Positions 3,992 to 8,725 of a stretch of DNA of 8,725 bases are shown piece by piece. Every line of letters begins with the position of its first letter. The stretch's first letter is position 1. The notes beneath the pieces were generated by a model that saw only the letters and a program-made list of their open reading frames with translations, searched no databases and was not told where the DNA came from. Location: the NCBI GenBank assembly GCA_020352595.1, contig CP070682.1:1457665-1466389 (forward strand). Reading direction: 5' to 3'. The DNA comes from a bacterium. GTDB taxonomy: Bacteria > BMS3Abin14. A program made the translations under genes and the position numbers.

Positions 3992-6912
3992 CAGAAGATC
4001 TCCCGGCCATCGGTTGAAGACCCGCCGGGCCCCACGGCCTGAACTCGCTGAATGTCGGGCAGAGGGGGCAGCCGCGGGGGCGGCGGGTCGACAAGTGTGG
4101 TGGGATAGGCCGCCTCCTCCTCCCTCTGATAGGCCCAGGGTGCCAGTTCCGCCAGCCTCTCGTAGGTCTTCTCGATCCACGGGTCGAGGATTTCCAGGGA
4201 AACGGCCCTCGTGACATTCACCCGATAGGCCTCCAGGGCCTTTTCCTCGAAAGGATAGGCCATTTCCTGGAGCAGGAGCTCATACTCCTCCAACTCCGCA
4301 TCGTTGAACCCCCCGGGTCGTGGCGAAGAGAGGATGTCTTCCTTGAAGAGCTCGAGGGCCCTGCCTATGAAGTAGTTGGAAGCCGTGATGACGTCCGCCG
4401 TCCGGTAGCTGCCCGCGGCCACGAACTTCCTGATCACGTCCTGCAGGAGCTCACGCTTCCTGAGGATGGTGTCTTCCACCGGCGGCTGGAGATGGTAGGC
4501 ATCATAACGGGAGAAGGAGTTTTCGGCGATGCGGAGCTGGCTTCGGGCCGCCCAGCCGGCGATCCCGGACGGATCCTTCCCCTTCTTGCCCAGGGCGATG
4601 GTCCTCTCAAAGGCAGCCTGTGCGCCGGGCCAGTCGCCCAGAGCTTCCAGGTCCCGGCCCAGAAGGTGAGTCTGTCGGGTGAGTTCTTCCATGGGCTCCG
4701 GAAACTGGGCAATGTATGCGGACCGGGTCGAGGCGGCCCGGGCTGGCGCGTTGCCGGCCGAATAGAGCTGCGCGGCCTTCAGAAGGGCCTCCGCCCTCTC
4801 CCGACCCTCCGTGCGGGAGGCGAGGACCATGCTGTCATCGGCGGCCCTGACGGGATCGCCCAGCGCCTCCAGGATGAGGACGGACATCTGGAGGGCTTCG
4901 CTGGCGAACTCTGATTCCGTGTAACTGGCGGCGAGGGTCTCGAAAAGGGAGGTGGCTTTGCGCTCCAGGCCGATGGACTTATAGATCTTTCCGGCGTTGT
5001 AGAGGGAGACCTGGGCAACGTCCGCTTCGGGGAACTGATCGTAGATGGCTTCGAACCTTTCCGCGGCTTCCGTGGCTTTGCCGCTCGCGCTCAGGGATTC
5101 GGCATGTTTGAAGAGGCTGTAGACGTGCAGGCGTTTTGCCTCGGCGGATTCCCGATCCTCCACAGCCTTTCTCCATGACTCCTTGAACCAGGCTGCGGCC
5201 TGCCTGAACTCTCCCTCCTTGAAAAAGGTCCTGGCGATGAGCATGCGGGCCTTGCCGGCCTCCGGCGAATCCGGGTATTCGCGTATCACCCTTGAAAAAT
5301 GTGCACGCGCTCCGGAAGGGTCTTCGAGGTTGAGGGTGATCTCGCCCAGGGCCAGGATGGACCTTGAGGCCTCCTGTCTTTCACCGGCCACGGTTGTCAA
5401 CAGTTCCACGCTGCCCTGGAGCAGGGGCAGATCCACCTTTCCGAGCCCTTCGTAGGTGCTGATCTGGAAGGCCACTGACGTCAGGATGGCCTTGGCAGCT
5501 ATGTCTGAACACTGTTCCTGTTGGGCGAGGGTGTTGAGGGAAGCGGCTGCTTCCGGGTAACGGTCCAGTTCCGTCAGGACGATGCCCTTCAGATATCCGG
5601 TGTCGCAGGGAGTGCCTGATACGGCCATCGCCTCGTAGGCCGTCAGGTCCGCCAGGGCCTGCAGCAGTTCCGCCTCCCTGCCGCCGGTCTGTGAGCGGGC
5701 CCGCCGGCGCCCGGCGGAGGTCGCAAGGTTCTCGAGGACGAGGGCGACGGCGCTGCTGCGTTCTTCGGCGGAGGCGACGCTGTACCACGGCGTGCCGGGC
5801 CCTATGTGGTCCTTCAGCGTCTCCGAGACTTCCAGCGAGGCCAAAAGGTCGCCGTAGACGTGGTAGCTCTCCACGAGGTGCTGAAGGACGGCGGGAAGGT
5901 CCCTGCCTGCCGGATATCTGTTGACGTAGGTCCTGTATGTGCCGATGGCTTCGGGGTAGAAGGACCTCTCGCGATAGAGATTCGCCAGCTTCAGGAGGAT
6001 GAGGGGCGAGGTGGGATCAGGGCCCCTTTTCTCCAACCGCCTGACAAGAGCCGGGGTGCCGCCGCTTTCGGCGTAGGCCCTGGCAATGATGTCCATGCTC
6101 TCGTTGAGGAGGTTCTCACCGGTGGTCGTTCTCTGGATATCCAGGTCGATGATGGAAAAAAATGTGTCGATGGCCTGGTCGTAATCGTCCCTGTTGTAAT
6201 AGCACCAGCCCAGCTTGTAGAGCGCTTTCTCCCTGTATTCCCACTGGCCCCGCTGAACGACGAACAGGTAGTGCTCGATGGCCTGGTTCATATCCTCCAT
6301 GGTGAAATAATGCTCTCCCAGGCGCATGTGGATCTCCACGGCGTACCGCGTGTCCGGGAAGGTCTGAACCAGTCGCGCGTACCCTTCGGCCGCCCTGTCC
6401 TGGTCGCCCTGTTCGGTGAAGCAGTAAGCCATGCCGTAGAGGGCGTCCTCGGCCAGAGGGTGCTCGGGAAAATTCTCGATGACGACACGGTAGGCCTCGA
6501 TGGCTTCAGAAAAATCGGGGATGACGGACGCGGTGTCTCCCTGCGTCTCCAGGATGGACCTGATCCTCTCCCTCTCGGTGTCGAAGAGCAGCTCCGCGAG
6601 CCTGAAGGATGCCTCGGCCATGTAGTCGCCCCTGTTCAGGGGGAACGTCTTCAAAAGGGTCCTGTACAGTTCAATGGATCTTTGCCTGGCCTCCTTCTCC
6701 TGGAGCAGAAGAAAGTCGGCGCCGGTCCTTCGCGTCTGACGCTTCATGTCGTCGAGGCGGGCCCTCTCCTGCTTTTTCGTCCTCTCGATCTCAAGGAGGA
6801 GTCTCGCCTCCCTCTCGCGCGGCGTGAGGGGGCGCTCTGCCGGCGGCGTCCGGGGCACCGAGGCGCATGACACCAGGATGAGCGCCAGTGCCGCGAGCGC
6901 GACCCTTCTCAC
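3991..6912 (-). CDS. Large TPR-repeat lipoprotein (GltD-like envelope scaffold)
   Basis: This 973-residue protein has a signal peptide with a clean lipobox, Leu-Val-Ser-Cys, lipidated at Cys16. Ala at +2 does not signal inner-membrane retention, so an outer-membrane anchor is likely. A charged Arg/Glu/Lys-rich helix follows (about 30-85). TPR units are clear at about 134-152, 155-187, 193-225, 229-262 and 308-345, and again in the 520-720 region (SILALGEITLNLEDPSGARA and following). Residues about 845-935 form a distinct helical end domain (AYPFEEKALEAYRVNVTRAV, then DPWIEKTYERLAELAPWAY) that resembles the C-terminus of large TPR proteins of deltaproteobacterial TolQR loci. The last 38 residues are Pro-rich. 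GTG start with GGGAGG 7 nt upstream; it overlaps the previous gene's stop by 4 nt (GTGA). Likely role: a large interaction scaffold of the envelope machine. No enzymatic motif is visible. Confidence 0.9.
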   Translation of the reverse strand: MRRVALAALALILVSCASVPRTPPAERPLTPREREARLLLEIERTKKQERARLDDMKRQTRRTGADFLLLQEKEARQRSIELYRTLLKTFPLNRGDYMAEASFRLAELLFDTERERIRSILETQGDTASVIPDFSEAIEAYRVVIENFPEHPLAEDALYGMAYCFTEQGDQDRAAEGYARLVQTFPDTRYAVEIHMRLGEHYFTMEDMNQAIEHYLFVVQRGQWEYREKALYKLGWCYYNRDDYDQAIDTFFSIIDLDIQRTTTGENLLNESMDIIARAYAESGGTPALVRRLEKRGPDPTSPLILLKLANLYRERSFYPEAIGTYRTYVNRYPAGRDLPAVLQHLVESYHVYGDLLASLEVSETLKDHIGPGTPWYSVASAEERSSAVALVLENLATSAGRRRARSQTGGREAELLQALADLTAYEAMAVSGTPCDTGYLKGIVLTELDRYPEAAASLNTLAQQEQCSDIAAKAILTSVAFQISTYEGLGKVDLPLLQGSVELLTTVAGERQEASRSILALGEITLNLEDPSGARAHFSRVIREYPDSPEAGKARMLIARTFFKEGEFRQAAAWFKESWRKAVEDRESAEAKRLHVYSLFKHAESLSASGKATEAAERFEAIYDQFPEADVAQVSLYNAGKIYKSIGLERKATSLFETLAASYTESEFASEALQMSVLILEALGDPVRAADDSMVLASRTEGRERAEALLKAAQLYSAGNAPARAASTRSAYIAQFPEPMEELTRQTHLLGRDLEALGDWPGAQAAFERTIALGKKGKDPSGIAGWAARSQLRIAENSFSRYDAYHLQPPVEDTILRKRELLQDVIRKFVAAGSYRTADVITASNYFIGRALELFKEDILSSPRPGGFNDAELEEYELLLQEMAYPFEEKALEAYRVNVTRAVSLEILDPWIEKTYERLAELAPWAYQREEEAAYPTTLVDPPPPRLPPLPDIQRVQAVGPGGSSTDGREIF
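4000..4004 (-). promoter_or_regulatory. Shine-Dalgarno site deciding the start at 3991
   Basis: GGGAG on the minus strand sits 8 nt before ATG 3991, inside the last codons of the upstream TPR gene. Together with the TGATG stop/start and the signal peptide that begins right there, it fixes the start of the 380-residue protein and rejects the longer in-frame reading from 4180. Confidence 0.65.
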
Positions 6913-8725
6913 TGCAACGCCTCCCGCAGGACACGCACAGTGTCCTCCATCCGGCTGATCTCGATATCCGCGGCCGTGTACAGGGTTCTGGCCTCCATTT
7001 CGTGCAGCTCATCGGCTGACGCGGCCGAAAGGGCCATGAGACGGCGGGACCGGACAAGGGCCACCCCGTCTGCAAGGGTGTCAAGCCTGGCCTTGAGGGG
7101 CGCGTCGAGGCGGTCCAGGGCGGCCGTGATCCTCCCTGCCAGATCGTCCAGGTCTCCCCTGCGCCGGATAAGCAGGCTTTCTGCCTGGGTGCAGCCGGCC
7201 AGGACCCGGTCAACGAGGTTGTTTCCGGAGGCCACCCTTCCCGAGGTCAGCTGCTCGAGCCGCACGGCGTGACCTTTGAGAGACAACCAGAGCTGTCCCT
7301 CGAGCCCTGTGAGGGCGGACCTGATATGTTTGAGAGTCCGCCTCGAGGATACGAGGTCCAGGTAGGCCTGCTTCCTGACCAGGTTGAGCTGCGCCTCCAG
7401 CTCCGTGACCGTCACGGAGCCCTCAAGGCTGTTGATCAGTTCGGAGAAGGCGTCTGCCTTGCCCGCAGAGTTTATTATTAGATCGAGACGGCCCTTGAGT
7501 CGGCCGATCCTGGACAGGGTGGCGACGGATGACTGCGTGCCGAATCTGTCAAGGGAGGAGTCCTGGAGGGCCCTGCGCATGCCATCGTCAATGGCGACCA
7601 GGCGACCCCGGATATCCTGCATGCGGGCCATGCGGGCACGATTGAGAAGGATCTCATGATCCGTCAGCCGGATCTGTTCCTGAACGAGGGACAGATCCCC
7701 TTCCAGGCGCCGGCTCAATGCCGAGGTCGAGGAAAGGACCAGCTCGATGCCCCTGAGGAGGGCCGTTGAGTGCCTGACGATGGGGTCTGTCGAAAACTCC
7801 CCGATCCTGCTCCAGGCAAGATCAGGGATCCCCGACCCGTCCAGGTCGAGCCGGGCTGGGGGACGGATGAGGTGCTCCACCAAGAGGACCAGGTTACTGC
7901 CCGGTCCGAGTTCCGTCTCGCGCAGGGCGGTGAACCAGGCGGTGGCCTCACGGATCCTATGGAGATGTTGTTCCAGCATCTGGCCGGCCAGATCGTAAAG
8001 CCCCAGTTCCCTGTAGCAAAGGGCCAGGTCAAGGGTGGACTCCCATATCACGCTGCTCCGGCGGTGGGTGTCGGACAGCTCCTCAAGCCTGAGTACTGCC
8101 CCTTCCAGGTCTCCTGACCGGATCAGGGACCATGCGTGCCCGAAAAGGGCCTCCGGTGCAAAAGGGCTCGAGGGAGGCACGGTGAGAAAGGATTCCCTGG
8201 CCCGGCCCGGCTGTCCCGACTGGAGAAGAGCGTATCCCCTCACGAGGTACAGGAGGTCCGTCATGGCTGAGGTCTCGCCGGTTGTGACGGACCCGAGCCG
8301 TTCCAGGGAGGAATCCCAATTTCCGGTGGCGGCCCTCAGGCTTGCGGCTGTGATGGCGGCCTGGATCCTCGTCGTGGAATCCCTGGCCAGCGATCCGTCA
8401 AGCAGTTCCAGGGCAGGAGACAACTCACCTTGACGGATCCGGTAGGCCGCGAGGGCGAGTGAGGCTTCTCCTGTGAGGTCGTCGGGTATGCCTGTATGGT
8501 GGATCTCGGGTCGGTCTTCGGTGAAATCCAGGAGGGACACATAATCCACCAGCGCCTTTTGCCAGAGGGGGGTTCCCGCTGTTTCATCGCGAAGCGCCTT
8601 TTCCAGGATCCCGGCCGCAGCGCCGTACAGGCCGAGCTCCCTCAAAGCGGCCCCTTTCAGATACAGATAAAGCGGGTGGTCTTCCTCATCCGGTCCTGTA
8701 AGCCCTGCGGCCCTGAGGGGGTCTC
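6909..8725 (-). CDS. TPR and coiled-coil protein (5' end beyond window)
   Basis: The frame is open to the right edge, so the N-terminus is missing and 604 residues are visible. The TTG at 8645 is only an internal Leu codon: a TPR-like helix (HPLYLYLKGAAL) continues upstream of it through the edge. Visible residues about 16-285 are TPR-like helical pairs, for example LYLVRGYALLQSGQPGRARE (about 158-177) and LALCYRELGLYDLAGQMLEQ (about 233-252). From about 335 to the end the chain is almost all helix rich in Leu, Arg, Glu, Gln and Asp, with coiled-coil character (LSRRLEGDLSLVQEQIRLTD, about 336-355; ELEAQLNLVRKQAYLDLVSS, about 441-460). It ends RMEDTVRVLREALQ. No membrane segment is visible; whether there is a signal peptide cannot be known. 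Its stop overlaps the next gene's GTG, so it belongs to the operon. A TPR plus coiled-coil layout recalls CpoB of Tol-Pal, but the domain order is reversed and no homology is claimed. Confidence 0.87.
   Translation of the reverse strand, partial: DPLRAAGLTGPDEEDHPLYLYLKGAALRELGLYGAAAGILEKALRDETAGTPLWQKALVDYVSLLDFTEDRPEIHHTGIPDDLTGEASLALAAYRIRQGELSPALELLDGSLARDSTTRIQAAITAASLRAATGNWDSSLERLGSVTTGETSAMTDLLYLVRGYALLQSGQPGRARESFLTVPPSSPFAPEALFGHAWSLIRSGDLEGAVLRLEELSDTHRRSSVIWESTLDLALCYRELGLYDLAGQMLEQHLHRIREATAWFTALRETELGPGSNLVLLVEHLIRPPARLDLDGSGIPDLAWSRIGEFSTDPIVRHSTALLRGIELVLSSTSALSRRLEGDLSLVQEQIRLTDHEILLNRARMARMQDIRGRLVAIDDGMRRALQDSSLDRFGTQSSVATLSRIGRLKGRLDLIINSAGKADAFSELINSLEGSVTVTELEAQLNLVRKQAYLDLVSSRRTLKHIRSALTGLEGQLWLSLKGHAVRLEQLTSGRVASGNNLVDRVLAGCTQAESLLIRRRGDLDDLAGRITAALDRLDAPLKARLDTLADGVALVRSRRLMALSAASADELHEMEARTLYTAADIEISRMEDTVRVLREALQ
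6920..6925 (-). promoter_or_regulatory. Shine-Dalgarno site supporting the GTG start at 6912
   Basis: GGGAGG on the minus strand lies 7 nt before GTG 6912, which overlaps the preceding stop as GTGA. Because the start is not ATG, this site and the lipoprotein signal that begins at once are the main grounds for the chosen start. It also indicates translational coupling with the upstream TPR/coiled-coil gene. Confidence 0.65.

Noticed and set aside
3992..4180. N-terminal extension of the 380-residue TPR protein to 4180
   Set aside because: It would place 63 Gly/Ala/Arg-rich residues before a signal peptide and overlap the upstream gene by 190 nt. The ATG at 3991 has a Shine-Dalgarno site and starts the signal directly.
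5806..6870. A 354-codon plus-strand open frame antisense to the large TPR lipoprotein gene
   Set aside because: It lies wholly inside a well-supported minus-strand gene with a lipoprotein signal and TPR repeats. Long antisense frames are common in GC-rich coding DNA, and the translation shows no domain or sensible start context.

Overview
The window is GC-rich and compact, and it is read almost entirely from the minus strand. Transcription runs from high to low coordinates. Seven co-directional genes fill it: one runs off the right edge (its 5' end is missing) and one runs off the left edge (its 3' end is missing). The junctions are stop/start overlaps or gaps of 0-2 nt, except for one 84-nt gap. 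Protein families, GC content, Gly/Pro/Ala/Arg-rich composition and frequent GTG/TTG starts suggest a Gram-negative of the deltaproteobacterial type (Myxococcota/Desulfobacterota or relatives). The species cannot be told from this sequence.

In transcription order: (1) 8725-6909, a TPR plus coiled-coil protein, 5' truncated; (2) 6912-3991, a 973-residue TPR lipoprotein; (3) 3991-2849, a 380-residue TPR probable lipoprotein; a strong intercistronic hairpin at 2811-2846; (4) 2764-2459, a 101-residue secreted protein of unknown function; (5) 2457-1831, a MotA/TolQ/ExbB proton-channel subunit; (6) 1830-1342, a first ExbD/TolR-like subunit; (7) 1339-839, a second ExbD/TolR-like subunit; (8) 836-1, a one-TM protein with a cytoplasmic N-domain and a Pro/Ala/Glu-rich periplasmic stretch, resembling the GltG/GltJ/AgmX (TonB-like) proteins. 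Item 8 is a real gene although it has no stop inside the window. Counting it and the 5'-truncated gene there are eight coding regions, six of them complete.

Taken together this looks like the conserved core of an Agl/Glt-type envelope machine: an inner-membrane proton-driven motor (one TolQ-like and two TolR-like subunits, as in AglR/AglQ/AglS), a TonB-like transmitter crossing the inner membrane, a small periplasmic protein, and TPR scaffolds tethered to the outer membrane or lying in the periplasm. In Myxococcus xanthus related parts drive gliding. Motor/TPR core sets of this type also occur in bacteria that do not glide, where the function is unknown. No TolB, Pal, TonB-dependent receptor or gliding-specific regulator is visible here, so the cargo or output of this machine is open.

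The most unusual protein-level feature is that the two TolR-like subunits are not equivalent. The second keeps the membrane aspartate expected to carry protons (D28), while the first has serine (S25) at the aligned position. The most unusual nucleic-acid feature is the hairpin that separates the TPR module from the motor module. No RNA genes, mobile elements, CRISPR arrays or promoters were found, and no gene-free stretch exceeds 100 bases.
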